Source of the DNA: Oxalobacter sp963655605
Lineage (GTDB): Bacteria > Pseudomonadota > Gammaproteobacteria > Burkholderiales > Burkholderiaceae_D
Assembly (NCBI GenBank): GCA_963655605.1
Contig: CAVKGJ010000103.1
Span: 29,129 to 93,128 of the forward strand
Direction: 5' to 3'
Length of the DNA stretch: 64,000 bases
Shown here: positions 35,205-44,253 of the stretch, piece by piece
Position numbering within the stretch: position 1 is the stretch's first letter
Layout of the letters: every line of letters begins with the position of its first letter
Position numbers and translations under genes: made by a program
The notes under the pieces: generated by a model
The model's input: only the letters and a program-made list of their open reading frames with translations
Databases searched by the model: none
What the model was told of the DNA's origin: nothing

Positions 35205-36458
35205 ATGTCAGCACTCGCGTTTACGCAACTATTCCTGTTTTTCCTATTTTTAACGTGCATTGTCCGTTTCTGGCTGGCAGTCAGGCAACTGCATACGGTA
35301 AAAAAATACCGAAACAGCGTACCCGAACAATTCACCGGCCGCATCACACTTTCGGCACATCAGAAAGCGGCAGCCTATACAATAGCCAAAACCCGTTTCA
35401 GTCTTATCTCCCTGACTGTGGATACCGTCGTTTTGCTTGGCTTCACCCTTTTCGGAGGACTGCAATATCTTGCCGAATTCACGATTGCGCATATCACAAA
35501 CAGCATGATTGGCCAAATCGCCCTAATCCTTGCTGTCTGCATAATTGTCGGTATCCTTGATCTGCCATTCGATTACTACCGGCAATTTGTCATTGAAGAA
35601 AACTTCGGTTTCAACAAAATGACCCTGTCGCTCTATTGCTGCGACATGATAAAAAACACCCTGCTAAGCGCCATCATCGGATTGCCTCTCCTGTGGATTC
35701 TGCTGATCACTATGGACAAGACCGGAACATGGTGGTGGCTTTACACTTGGGTTCTCTGGAACGCATTCCAGTATCTGATGCTTTTCATCTATCCGACATT
35801 TATTGCCCCCCTGTTCAACAAATTTTCCCCTCTGACTGATGAAAAGCTGCGAAACAGGATCGAGCAACTCATGCAACGTGTCGGATTCCAGTCAAAAGGC
35901 CTGTTCATCATGGATGGTTCCAAGCGAAGTTCGCATGGAAATGCATACTTTACCGGATTCGGCTCGGCCAAACGGGTCGTCTTTTTCGATACGCTTATAG
36001 AACGCCTCGTTCCGGAAGAAATCGAAGCGGTTCTGGCCCATGAACTGGGTCATTTCCGTCTGAAACATGTCATGAAACGGATTATTTTCACCAGTTTCAT
36101 TTCCCTGGCGTTTCTGGCGTTGCTCGGATTTCTCAAAAATGAACCCTGGTTCTATACCGGACTGGGCATAGAACCGGATCTGGCTTCGAATGCCGTCGCC
36201 ATAATCCTTTTCACTCTGACCTTGCCCATATTCACCTTTTTTCTCTCGCCCATTATATCGATGAGTTCCAGAAAACATGAATTCGAGGCGGATGCCTTCT
36301 CGGCACAACATACCGATGCCCACCATCTGGTCAGCGCCCTTGTAAAAATGTATGAAGACAATGCATCCACCCTTACACCGGACCCACTCCATTCGGCATT
36401 TTATGATTCCCATCCGCCTGCCAGTATCCGTATCAACCGTCTGCTGAGGCATTCATGA
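35205..36458 (+). CDS. M48-family integral membrane metalloprotease (Ste24/CAAX protease-like)
   Basis: A 417-residue membrane protein with about six or seven hydrophobic segments. It has the M48 N-terminal domain (LDLPFDYYRQFVIEENFGFN), the zinc motif HELGH in AVLAHELGHF, and the third-ligand block EFEADAFS. The fold matches the Ste24-like M48 group rather than HtpX, which is shorter. Bacterial substrates are not known; membrane protein quality control is a reasonable guess. It overlaps rsgA by 4 bases, and the pair is conserved in related bacteria. Confidence 0.92.
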   Translation: MSALAFTQLFLFFLFLTCIVRFWLAVRQLHTVKKYRNSVPEQFTGRITLSAHQKAAAYTIAKTRFSLISLTVDTVVLLGFTLFGGLQYLAEFTIAHITNSMIGQIALILAVCIIVGILDLPFDYYRQFVIEENFGFNKMTLSLYCCDMIKNTLLSAIIGLPLLWILLITMDKTGTWWWLYTWVLWNAFQYLMLFIYPTFIAPLFNKFSPLTDEKLRNRIEQLMQRVGFQSKGLFIMDGSKRSSHGNAYFTGFGSAKRVVFFDTLIERLVPEEIEAVLAHELGHFRLKHVMKRIIFTSFISLAFLALLGFLKNEPWFYTGLGIEPDLASNAVAIILFTLTLPIFTFFLSPIISMSSRKHEFEADAFSAQHTDAHHLVSALVKMYEDNASTLTPDPLHSAFYDSHPPASIRINRLLRHS

Positions 36459-37354
36459 AAAAGGAACCGCTGACAGCATGCGTCATTGCTGCACATGGAC
36501 GACATTATCTGGCGATAACCAGTGATGGGAAATTGCTTCATTGCGTCACGCGCGGCAAAAAAAGCGATGTAGCCGTAGGGGACAGCATCAATGCCATTCC
36601 TACAGCAAAAGGACAGGCTGTCATTGAATCCATCAACGAGCGCCGTTCCCTCTTATACCGTTCCGATCAATACAAATCGAAACTGCTCGCGGCCAATATC
36701 GACCAGCTGTTTATTGTTGTCGCCACCGAACCGGATTTTTCGGACGATCTTGTGTCCCGTGCACTGGTTGCTGCCGAAGCCGCAGAAATCGAGGTACATC
36801 TCATTCTCAACAAGATCGATATGATTGGCCGACTTCAGAGAGCGAGAGAACGCGCCGGATTTTACGCCTCACTAGGCTATCCGGTTCACGAAGTTTCTGC
36901 AACCGTACTGCCAGATGAAACCCTCGCCATACTGACGCCCGTCGTCAGGAACCGAACATCCCTCCTTATCGGCCAGTCCGGCATGGGAAAATCATCACTG
37001 ATCAATCTGCTCGTACCGGATGCGGATATCGCCACACAGAAAATTTCAACCGTCCTGAACTCGGGCAAACATACGACGACCTATACGCGAATATACCGGA
37101 TTGATGAAAATACCGCGGTCGTCGATTCGCCAGGTTTTCAGGAATTCGGTTTGTACCATCTGACTGAAGGCATGCTTGAACGTGCCTTCCGGGAATTTCG
37201 TCCTTTCCTGGGACATTGCCGTTTTTACAATTGCCATCACCTGACTGAACCGGGCTGCGCCATTCTGGAAGCGGTCGAAACTGGGCATATCGCCAGAATG
37301 CGGCATCAGCTTTACCGACAGTTGGTGCATGAATCGGAACAAAAAACATACTGA
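36455..37354 (+). CDS. rsgA: Ribosome small-subunit GTPase RsgA
   Basis: Circularly permuted GTPase that checks late 30S assembly. It has 299 residues. An N-terminal OB-fold is followed by G4 (LILNKIDM), then G1 (GQSGMGKSSL) and G3 (DSPGFQEFG), the permuted order. The C-terminal zinc knuckle is CRFYNCHHLTEPGC. Translation is coupled to the M48 gene by a 4-base overlap. Confidence 0.97.
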   Translation: MKKEPLTACVIAAHGRHYLAITSDGKLLHCVTRGKKSDVAVGDSINAIPTAKGQAVIESINERRSLLYRSDQYKSKLLAANIDQLFIVVATEPDFSDDLVSRALVAAEAAEIEVHLILNKIDMIGRLQRARERAGFYASLGYPVHEVSATVLPDETLAILTPVVRNRTSLLIGQSGMGKSSLINLLVPDADIATQKISTVLNSGKHTTTYTRIYRIDENTAVVDSPGFQEFGLYHLTEGMLERAFREFRPFLGHCRFYNCHHLTEPGCAILEAVETGHIARMRHQLYRQLVHESEQKTY

Positions 37355-37425
37355 AACACGCTTCCGTCATAGGCCTCATGAAAGTACCGAACCGGTCCTG
37401 TTTTTTAAAATTTCCGAAAATCCAC

Positions 37426-37431
37426 TATAAT
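37426..37431 (+). promoter_or_regulatory. Candidate -10 (TATAAT) for argF
   Basis: A perfect TATAAT lies 50 bases upstream of the argF start, downstream of an AT-rich run. The -35 position shows only TTTTAA-like sequence. No arginine repressor box is obvious by eye. Confidence 0.4.
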
Positions 37432-37480
37432 CAAACATTAAACTGTTTCAACGGCGTAAATTTATCCGTCCCGGTAGTCT

Positions 37481-38392
37481 ATGACAATCAAACATTATCT
37501 CCAATTTTCCGACCTGACATTGTCCGAATACGAATATCTGATCGAACGTGCTCGCATCATCAAACAGAAATTCAAAAACTACGAACCGTATCACCCCCTG
37601 CAAGACCGGACGCTTGTCATGGTTTTCGAAAAAAGCTCGACAAGGACCCGTCTTTCTTTCGAGGCGGGCATGCACCAGCTCGGCGGAACGGCCATCTACC
37701 TCAACACCCGTGACAGCCAGCTCGGCCGCGGGGAACCGATCGAAGACGCGGCACAGGTCATGTCACGTATGTCGGACATCATCATGGTCCGTACATTCGG
37801 GCACGATATCATCGAACGATTTGCAGCATATTCACGCGTTCCCGTCATCAACGGCCTGACCAACGAACACCATCCATGCCAGGTGTTTGCGGATGTTTTC
37901 ACTTTCATCGAGCATCGCGGTTCCATCAAGGGCAAAACCGTTACCTGGATCGGAGATGCCAACAACATGCTGTATTCCTGGTTGCAGGCTGCTGAAGTAT
38001 TCGGATTCCATGTCAACGTATCGACACCGAAAGGATACGATATCGACTATCGTCTGGTTTCTTCCGATCACAGCCACTTCACCCGTTTCGACAATCCGGC
38101 AGACGCCTGTGAAGGAGCGCATTTGGTTACAACGGATGTATGGACCAGCATGGGTTTTGAAGAAGAAAATGCCGTCCGCAAAAAGGCTTTCGCCAACTGG
38201 AACGTGGATACCGACAAGATGCGCCGTGCGGCACCGGATGCATTGTTCATGCACTGTCTCCCCGCCCACCGTGGCGAAGAGGTAACGGCAGAAGTGATCG
38301 ATGGTCCGCAATCCGTTGTCTGGGATGAAGCAGAAAACCGGCTGCACGTCCAGAAAGCCCTGCTCGAATATCTCGTCAAGGGAACCGTTTAA
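37481..38392 (+). CDS. argF: Ornithine carbamoyltransferase
   Basis: Makes citrulline from ornithine and carbamoyl phosphate. It has 303 residues. Carbamoyl-phosphate binding is shown by KSSTRTRLSF, ornithine binding by MHCLPAHRGEEV, and the hinge region by NGLTNEHHPCQ. It stands 151 bases upstream of argG in the same direction. The spacer contains two perfect 8-bp inverted repeats, so argG may have separate control. Confidence 0.97.
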   Translation: MTIKHYLQFSDLTLSEYEYLIERARIIKQKFKNYEPYHPLQDRTLVMVFEKSSTRTRLSFEAGMHQLGGTAIYLNTRDSQLGRGEPIEDAAQVMSRMSDIIMVRTFGHDIIERFAAYSRVPVINGLTNEHHPCQVFADVFTFIEHRGSIKGKTVTWIGDANNMLYSWLQAAEVFGFHVNVSTPKGYDIDYRLVSSDHSHFTRFDNPADACEGAHLVTTDVWTSMGFEEENAVRKKAFANWNVDTDKMRRAAPDALFMHCLPAHRGEEVTAEVIDGPQSVVWDEAENRLHVQKALLEYLVKGTV

Positions 38393-38404
38393 CCACGGAT
38401 TTTG

Positions 38405-38436
38405 CCTTCCCTGCCATCCCATACAGGTAGGGAAGG
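38405..38436 (+). other. Inverted repeat downstream of argF
   Basis: CCTTCCCT (38405-38412) and AGGGAAGG (38429-38436) form a perfect 8-bp stem with a 16-base loop, 12 bases after the argF stop. No T-run follows, so it is a weak terminator candidate at best. Confidence 0.45.
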
Positions 38437-38459
38437 ATGTCAATCCGCAAGAAACGGCA

Positions 38460-38500
38460 TAAAATGTACCTATTAAAGAAACGTTCCAGAAAAACGTTTC
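38460..38500 (+). promoter_or_regulatory. Candidate argG promoter and operator-like inverted repeat
   Basis: TAAAAT at 38460-38465 is a -10 candidate, with ATGTCA 17 bases upstream. Immediately downstream GAAACGTT (38478-38485) and AACGTTTC (38493-38500) form a perfect inverted repeat with a 7-base spacer. AACGTT cores are typical of LacI/PurR-type operators, but the regulator is unknown. It ends 43 bases before the argG start. Confidence 0.45.
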
Positions 38501-38543
38501 ATCCAATCACTTCTTTCCAACTGAAACAAACGAAAGACACTTT

Positions 38544-39770
38544 ATGAGCGACGTAAAAAAAGTTGTTCTCGCCTATTCCGGCGGTTTGGATACCTCGGTC
38601 ATCCTGAAATGGCTGCAAGATACCTATCAATGTGAAGTCGTCACTTTCACCGCCGATCTCGGTCAGGGCGAAGAACTTGAACCGGCACGCCAGAAAGCAT
38701 TGAAATTCGGCATCAAACCAGAAAATATCTTTATCGATGATCTGCGTGAAGAATTCGTCCGCGATTTCGTATTCCCCATGTTTCGTGCCAATACCATCTA
38801 TGAAGGTGAATATTTGCTTGGAACGAGTATCGCTCGCCCGCTGATTGCCAAACGGCTGATCGAAATCGCCCGCCAGACAGGTGCTGACGCCATCGCTCAC
38901 GGCGCGACCGGAAAAGGAAATGACCAGGTTCGTTTCGAACTGGGTGCCTATGCGCTCATGCCGAACATCAGAATCATCGCTCCATGGCGTGAATGGGATC
39001 TGCATTCAAGAGAAAAGCTGCTCAAATATGCCGAAGATGCCGGTATCGAAATCGAAATGAAACACAAACAGGGGGGAGCTCCCTACTCTATGGATGCCAA
39101 TCTGCTTCATATCAGTTATGAAGGCCGCCATCTCGAAGATCCGAATGCAGAACCGGAAGCATCCATGTGGCGCTGGACCGTCAGTCCCGAAGAAGCGCCC
39201 GATCAGGCCGAATACCTCGACATCAAATTTGAAAAGGGAGATATCGTCGCGCTGAATGGCAAACGCATGACGCCGGCGACCGTTCTGACCGAACTGAACA
39301 AACTGGGCAGCAAACACGGTATCGGACGGCTCGATCTGGTTGAAAACCGCTATGTCGGCATGAAATCCCGTGGCTGCTATGAAACGCCAGGCGGAACGAT
39401 CATGCTGAAAGCGCACCGAGCCATCGAATCGCTTACACTGGATCGTGAGGTCGCCCACCTTAAAGACGATCTGATGCCGCGTTATGCATCCATGATCTAC
39501 AACGGTTACTGGTGGTCGCCGGAACGTATCGCACTCCAGCGACTGATCGACCACACGCAGGAACATGTCAATGGTACAGTCCGTCTGAAACTGTACAAGG
39601 GGAACGTGATCGTAGTCGGTCGTGATTCAAAAACCGATTCGCTGTTTGACACGACCATCGCCACCTTTGAAGACGATGCCGGCGCATATGACCAGAAAGA
39701 TGCCGGCGGTTTCATCAAGCTGAATGCACTGCGTCTCCGCATTGCGGCAAACGCTCGCCAGAAAAAGTAA
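38544..39770 (+). CDS. argG: Argininosuccinate synthase
   Basis: ATP-dependent condensation of citrulline with aspartate. It has 408 residues, with the PP-loop AYSGGLDTSV at 10-19, HGATGKGNDQVRFE, and LVENRYVGMKSRGCYETPGG near the C-terminal half. It is the short bacterial form, not the long E. coli-like form. A strong stem-loop follows 24 bases after the stop. argH is not in the window. Confidence 0.98.
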   Translation: MSDVKKVVLAYSGGLDTSVILKWLQDTYQCEVVTFTADLGQGEELEPARQKALKFGIKPENIFIDDLREEFVRDFVFPMFRANTIYEGEYLLGTSIARPLIAKRLIEIARQTGADAIAHGATGKGNDQVRFELGAYALMPNIRIIAPWREWDLHSREKLLKYAEDAGIEIEMKHKQGGAPYSMDANLLHISYEGRHLEDPNAEPEASMWRWTVSPEEAPDQAEYLDIKFEKGDIVALNGKRMTPATVLTELNKLGSKHGIGRLDLVENRYVGMKSRGCYETPGGTIMLKAHRAIESLTLDREVAHLKDDLMPRYASMIYNGYWWSPERIALQRLIDHTQEHVNGTVRLKLYKGNVIVVGRDSKTDSLFDTTIATFEDDAGAYDQKDAGGFIKLNALRLRIAANARQKK

Positions 39771-39794
39771 AAAACAGTATTATCATCAACTTTC

Positions 39795-39825
39795 AGGCGG
39801 TTTTGTCCTTTGGGCAAAACCGCCT
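39795..39825 (+). terminator. Intrinsic terminator after argG
   Basis: AGGCGGTTTTG (39795-39805) and CAAAACCGCCT (39815-39825) form a perfect 11-bp stem with a 9-base loop. The T-tail is short (TTGCTGT), so termination may be leaky. It separates argG from the mtnP operon. Confidence 0.75.
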
Positions 39826-39938
39826 TTGCTGTAGATCATATGTGTATCCGCTCCAATTCTTATCCGGACTGTTGCATAATCGCAGGCTTCTAATCAATAA
39901 TGTTGACTGGATTCAACAAAACACAACCCGGAACAGAC

Positions 39939-40808
39939 ATGATTGGCATTATCGGCGGAAGCGGCATTTACAATATTGAAGGCCTGACGGACATACACTG
40001 GAAAACGATCCCTTCACCTTTCGGCGCTCCTTCCGATGCACTTCTCTACGGAAAGCTGAACGGAGAACAACTGGTTTTTCTGCCACGCCACGGCCGTGGC
40101 CACAAACTGTCCCCCGGAGAGATCAATTACCGCGCCAATATCGATATACTGAAAAGAGCGGGCATAACCGATATTCTGTCCATCAGCGCGGTCGGTTCCC
40201 TGAAAGAGAATCTGGGTCCGGGAACTTTCGTCATTGTTGACCAATATATCGACCGGACGGTTTCTCGCGAACGTTCCTTTTTCGGCAAAGGATGCGTCGC
40301 CCACGTTTCCATGGCACATCCGACCTGCGATCGCCTGTCCCGCCTCATTCATCAGGCCGCAGTCCACGCCGGAATCGAAACCATATTGGGCGGAACCTAT
40401 CTGGCGATGGAAGGTCCGCAATTTTCGACACTTGCCGAATCCGAACTGTACCGCAACTGGAACTGCGATGTCATTGGCATGACCAATATCCCGGAAGCGA
40501 AGCTCGCCCGTGAAGCGGAAATGTGCTACGCCAGCATTGCCATGGTAACCGATTATGATTGCTGGCATCCGGAACACGACCAGGTTACTGTCCAGCAAAT
40601 CATCCGTACACTGGCAGATAACGCACTGAAAGCCCAGAAACTGGTAAAAGAAGCCATTCCCCATATCCACAACGATTCATCCGGTCAATCCTGTCCTTGC
40701 CGGTTCGCACTTGAAAACGCGATTATCACTGCGCCGGCAAATCGTAATCCGGACAAGATACGCCAGCTCGATGCCGTTGCCGGACGCATTTTTGAAAAAA
40801 AACAATGA
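39939..40808 (+). CDS. mtnP: S-methyl-5'-thioadenosine phosphorylase
   Basis: Phosphorolyses methylthioadenosine (and often 5'-deoxyadenosine) to adenine and the 1-phosphorylated sugar. From ATG 39939 (MIGIIGGSGIYNIEGL) it has 289 residues; an upstream ATG at 39900 has no ribosome site. The MTAP-type substrate block GGTYLAMEGPQFSTLAES is present with MTNIPEAKLAREAEMCY. The last codons overlap the aldolase start by 4 bases. It is the first gene of an operon with aldolase, apt and mtnA, which together form a complete salvage route. Confidence 0.95.
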   Translation: MIGIIGGSGIYNIEGLTDIHWKTIPSPFGAPSDALLYGKLNGEQLVFLPRHGRGHKLSPGEINYRANIDILKRAGITDILSISAVGSLKENLGPGTFVIVDQYIDRTVSRERSFFGKGCVAHVSMAHPTCDRLSRLIHQAAVHAGIETILGGTYLAMEGPQFSTLAESELYRNWNCDVIGMTNIPEAKLAREAEMCYASIAMVTDYDCWHPEHDQVTVQQIIRTLADNALKAQKLVKEAIPHIHNDSSGQSCPCRFALENAIITAPANRNPDKIRQLDAVAGRIFEKKQ

Positions 40809-41470
40809 CGGCCTTTTCCAAAATGATTCCCGTAATGACTGATACCGAAATGGCAACACGGATTGTCGAAGCCAGTCAGCTGCTAGTTTGCAATAGTATG
40901 AACCGTGGCGCTACCGGAAATATCAGTATCCGTCACAAAAGAGGATTTTTCATCACGCCCAGCGGAATTGCTCCGTCAAAAATGACACCGGATCTTATTT
41001 GCCGAATGGATATGGCAGGAGAATGCGAAAAAGGTATGAGACCCAGCAGCGAATGGCGTATTCACCGCGACATTTATCTGGCACGTCCAGAAGTGAATGC
41101 CATCATACACACGCACTCGACATTTGCGACGACCTTGGCATGCATGCAACTCAATGTCCCGCCCTTTCATTACATGATTGCCGTAACAGGCGGCAATACC
41201 ATTCCCTGTGCACCCTATGCCCTGTTCGGAAGCCAGGAACTGTCCGATGCCGTACTCGGCACTCTCGGAAAAGGTTACGCCTGTCTGATGGCTCATCACG
41301 GAATGGTTGCCATCGGAAATAGTCTGGATCACGCACTGTCGATCGCCATTGAGGTCGAATCGCTATGCGAACAGTACTGGAGGATTCTCCAGATAGGCCA
41401 TCCCGTGTTGCTGTCTGAAGAACAGATGCATGAAGTTCACGGGAAATTCAGGGATTATTTCAAAAAATAA
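40805..41470 (+). CDS. Class II aldolase, probable 5-(methylthio)ribulose-1-phosphate / 5-deoxyribulose-1-phosphate aldolase
   Basis: A 221-residue zinc aldolase of the fuculose-1-phosphate aldolase family. Zinc ligands are in IIHTHS and MAHHGM, and the catalytic glutamate is in PSSEWRIH, as in FucA. HYMIAVTGGNTIPCAPYA is nearly FucA text. It is unlike MtnB dehydratase, the other family member found in methionine salvage. Fucose genes are absent, while mtnP, apt and mtnA flank it. The best reading is the Ald2 enzyme of the DHAP shunt, cleaving the ketose phosphate to DHAP and an aldehyde. The 4-base overlap with mtnP supports coupling. Confidence 0.82.
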   Translation: MTAFSKMIPVMTDTEMATRIVEASQLLVCNSMNRGATGNISIRHKRGFFITPSGIAPSKMTPDLICRMDMAGECEKGMRPSSEWRIHRDIYLARPEVNAIIHTHSTFATTLACMQLNVPPFHYMIAVTGGNTIPCAPYALFGSQELSDAVLGTLGKGYACLMAHHGMVAIGNSLDHALSIAIEVESLCEQYWRILQIGHPVLLSEEQMHEVHGKFRDYFKK

Positions 41471-41493
41471 ATCAACTTTTTTCAGAATCGTTT

Positions 41494-42021
41494 ATGTCTC
41501 TTACCGCTTACATTCGTACCATTGCCGATTATCCGCAAAAAGGAATCAAATTCCGTGATATCACCACCCTGCTTCATAACCCGACCGGCCTCAAGGCGGC
41601 GATTGATCAGCTGGTGGAGCATTATAAAAACGCCCGGATCGACCGGATTGCCGTCATTGAATCCCGTGGTTTTCTTCTGGGAGCACCACTTGCCTATCTG
41701 ATGAATGCCGGTCTGGTATTGATCCGGAAAAAAGGAAAACTGCCAGCCAAGACAATCAGCGAAGATTACGACATGGAATACGGAACCAATACCATCGAAG
41801 TCCATACCGATGCCATTTCTTCCGGTGACCGTATTCTTCTTGTCGACGACCTGATAGCGACAGGCGGAACCGCCGAAGCAGCCGTCAGGCTGATCCGGAA
41901 ATGTGGCGGCGAAGTTGTCGAATGCGCTTTCCTTGTCGATCTGCCGGAACTGGGTGGTAATGAACGTCTCCAGAAAATCGGATGTCCGACTTTCGCTCTT
42001 TGCGCTTTCGATGGAGAATAA
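41494..42021 (+). CDS. apt: Adenine phosphoribosyltransferase
   Basis: Converts adenine and PRPP to AMP. It has 175 residues, with the PRPP-binding motif VLLVDDLIATGGTA and the N-terminal YPQKGIKFRDITTLL block. In this operon its natural job is recycling the adenine released by MtnP. It begins 23 bases after the aldolase gene and overlaps mtnA by 11 bases. Confidence 0.97.
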   Translation: MSLTAYIRTIADYPQKGIKFRDITTLLHNPTGLKAAIDQLVEHYKNARIDRIAVIESRGFLLGAPLAYLMNAGLVLIRKKGKLPAKTISEDYDMEYGTNTIEVHTDAISSGDRILLVDDLIATGGTAEAAVRLIRKCGGEVVECAFLVDLPELGGNERLQKIGCPTFALCAFDGE

Positions 42022-43093
42022 AACCGTGAACGAAACAGAACAGGTCGAAACACTGCGCTGGAATGGCAGACAGATCGAAATGATCGACCAGAGGCTGTTG
42101 CCGATGCAAAAGGAATATGTCACATGCGATTCCGCCAGAAGCGTTGCCGACGCCATCCGGACCATGGTCGTCAGAGGCGCACCGGCCATCGGTGTCGCAG
42201 CTGCCTACGGAATCGCACTGGAAGCGGCCAGACTTTCTGGAGAAACGCCATCCCGGTTTGCCGAAAAGATGAATGACGGTTTTGCCACTCTGGCTGCCAG
42301 CAGGCCGACCGCAGTCAATCTTTTCTGGGCACTCGACAAGATGAAAAAACTCTGGTCGGAAAACAGCGACAAACCATTGGCCGATCTGGCGGCTATCCTG
42401 CTTCAGGAAGCGCATGACATACTGGCGGAAGATATCAGGATCAACCGGACGATGGGCCAGTACGGTGCCGCGCTTCTCAACGATGGCGACAGGGTATTGA
42501 CCCATTGCAACGCCGGAGCATTGGCTACAGCAGGCCATGGCACGGCACTCGGTGTTTTCCGTTCGGCAGTCGAAGCAGGAAAACGCATTTCCGTTTTTGC
42601 CGATGAAACCCGTCCGTTTTTGCAGGGCGCCCGTCTGACAACCTGGGAAATGGTTCAGGAAAACATACCCGTGACATTGATAACCGACAACATGTCCGGT
42701 TATCTGATGAGTCGCGGAGAAATCGACGCGGTTGTTGTCGGCACAGACCGTGTCGCCGCCAACGGCGACGTCGCCAACAAAATCGGGACATATATGGTTG
42801 CCGTTCTGGCAAAACGCCACAATATTCCATTTTATGTCGCCTGTCCGCTTTCCACGATTGATCTGTCCCTTCCTGCCGGAAACAGTATCCCCATCGAGGA
42901 ACGGCCGGCCGAAGAAGTGAAAGGTTTTCGTGACTGTCACTGGGCTCCCGAGGGCGTCGCCATCAGAAATCCCGCTTTCGATGTCACACCGGCCGAACTG
43001 GTAACAGCCCTGATCACAGAAAAGGGTATTGTAGACAACGCGACTTTGATCAACGGTGGGCTTGCTAGTTTCGTAAGAAAACACCGACCATGA
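42011..43093 (+). CDS. mtnA: Methylthioribose-1-phosphate isomerase
   Basis: Isomerises the aldose-1-phosphate to the ketose-1-phosphate. From ATG 42011 it has 360 residues. Family marks are VRGAPAIGVAAAYG, THCNAGALATAGHGTALG (catalytic cysteine) and VVVGTDRVAANGDVANKIG (catalytic aspartate). The start lies inside the end of apt; the longer in-frame start at 41903 is rejected. GTG 42026 is a possible alternative. It converges on murB with a 10-base gap. Confidence 0.95.
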   Translation: MENKTVNETEQVETLRWNGRQIEMIDQRLLPMQKEYVTCDSARSVADAIRTMVVRGAPAIGVAAAYGIALEAARLSGETPSRFAEKMNDGFATLAASRPTAVNLFWALDKMKKLWSENSDKPLADLAAILLQEAHDILAEDIRINRTMGQYGAALLNDGDRVLTHCNAGALATAGHGTALGVFRSAVEAGKRISVFADETRPFLQGARLTTWEMVQENIPVTLITDNMSGYLMSRGEIDAVVVGTDRVAANGDVANKIGTYMVAVLAKRHNIPFYVACPLSTIDLSLPAGNSIPIEERPAEEVKGFRDCHWAPEGVAIRNPAFDVTPAELVTALITEKGIVDNATLINGGLASFVRKHRP

Positions 43094-43103
43094 ATTGTAC
43101 CGT

Positions 43104-44132
43104 TCAGACAAAAACCGGTTCCGGTTCGAGCTGAACCGAAAAACGGTTGAAAACATCCTTTTCAATCGCTTTTGCCAGCGCAATGATATCCTTTCCACTG
43201 GCCTTGCCGTAATTGACAAGGACAAGCGCCTGCTTTTCGCAAACACCTGCATCACCGATCCTCCGCCCTTTCCAGCCACACTGGTCAATTAGCCAGCCTG
43301 CGGCAATACGGTAATGGCCATCGGACCGACCGTATGCCGGGATATCCGGATACTTTTTTTTCAGTGCTGACAATCTCCCTGCCGAAACGGTCGGATTTTT
43401 GAAAAAACTGCCGGCATTGCCCAAAATTTTTGGATCCGGCAACTTTCGCTGGCGGATTTTCACGATGATCCTGCCGATTTCGGCTGGAGAGGGATGGATA
43501 ATTCCCGATTGTTCCAGTTCTTTTCCGACATCGGCATACGCTACATTGGGACGCCAGTTTTTCGGTAAGGCGAATGTGACATCCACAATGACCAGTCTGC
43601 CTTTCATGGCATTTTTGAAGATACTGTTGCGATAGGCGAACCGGCAATCGGACTTGTCCAGTTCAACGATTTCCCCATTTTCAAAATCGAATGCCCTAAG
43701 AGAAAAAAAACAATCCTGCACTTCGGCGCCATAAGCGCCGATATTCTGGACTGGCGCAGCTCCCACTGTTCCGGGAATCCACGAAAGATTCTCGAGCCCC
43801 CCCAATCCTTTTTCCAGAGTCCAGAGAACCAGATCATGCCATTTTTCTCCTGCTGCGGCCCTCACATAGGTATATCTGTCATCCTCTTTTTCCAGATAAA
43901 TCCCCTTTATACCCATATGCATGACCAACCCTTCGAAACGGCCTGTCAACAGGATATTGCTGCCACTGCCGACAACCAGCTTGGGCAATGCCATCAGACA
44001 GGGAGAACCATGAACTCGTACCAGATCATCTACGGTACTCACATCCATGCAAGCCAGGGCACTCACCTCCATTCCGAAGGTATTGAGAGGCTTCAAGGAA
44101 ACATCACGTTTGATGAAATCGGGAAAATTCAT
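43104..44132 (-). CDS. murB: UDP-N-acetylenolpyruvoylglucosamine reductase
   Basis: FAD enzyme forming UDP-MurNAc. From ATG 44132 it has 342 residues, the E. coli-like type I form. FAD-binding text includes VVGSGSNILL and IPGTVGAAPVQNIGAYG; NAGSFFKNP carries the catalytic serine. It is detached from the dcw cluster, where it is often found between murC and ddl. A TTG at 44141 is a less likely start. Confidence 0.97.
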   Translation of the reverse strand: MNFPDFIKRDVSLKPLNTFGMEVSALACMDVSTVDDLVRVHGSPCLMALPKLVVGSGSNILLTGRFEGLVMHMGIKGIYLEKEDDRYTYVRAAAGEKWHDLVLWTLEKGLGGLENLSWIPGTVGAAPVQNIGAYGAEVQDCFFSLRAFDFENGEIVELDKSDCRFAYRNSIFKNAMKGRLVIVDVTFALPKNWRPNVAYADVGKELEQSGIIHPSPAEIGRIIVKIRQRKLPDPKILGNAGSFFKNPTVSAGRLSALKKKYPDIPAYGRSDGHYRIAAGWLIDQCGWKGRRIGDAGVCEKQALVLVNYGKASGKDIIALAKAIEKDVFNRFSVQLEPEPVFV

Positions 44133-44253
44133 AGTCGCCAAGCAAGAATATCAATACCGGGTAGCATACAGGATTTTTGTTCGCTACAATTCAGGTTTCA
44201 ATCTTAATGATTATTGATGTCTTCTGTCGAGAAATTTGAAAAAAAGGTGAGAT

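Noticed and set aside
38405..38436. Intrinsic terminator for argF
   Set aside because: The stem is good but there is no T-run, so it is kept only as an inverted repeat.
40805..41470. Calling the aldolase a fucose-pathway FucA or the MtnB dehydratase
   Set aside because: No fucose genes are nearby and the partners are MTA-salvage genes. The active-site text is aldolase-like, so the DHAP-shunt role fits best.
41885..43288. 467-codon open frame antisense to mtnA
   Set aside because: mtnA carries all family motifs in the plus strand, and the antisense product has none.
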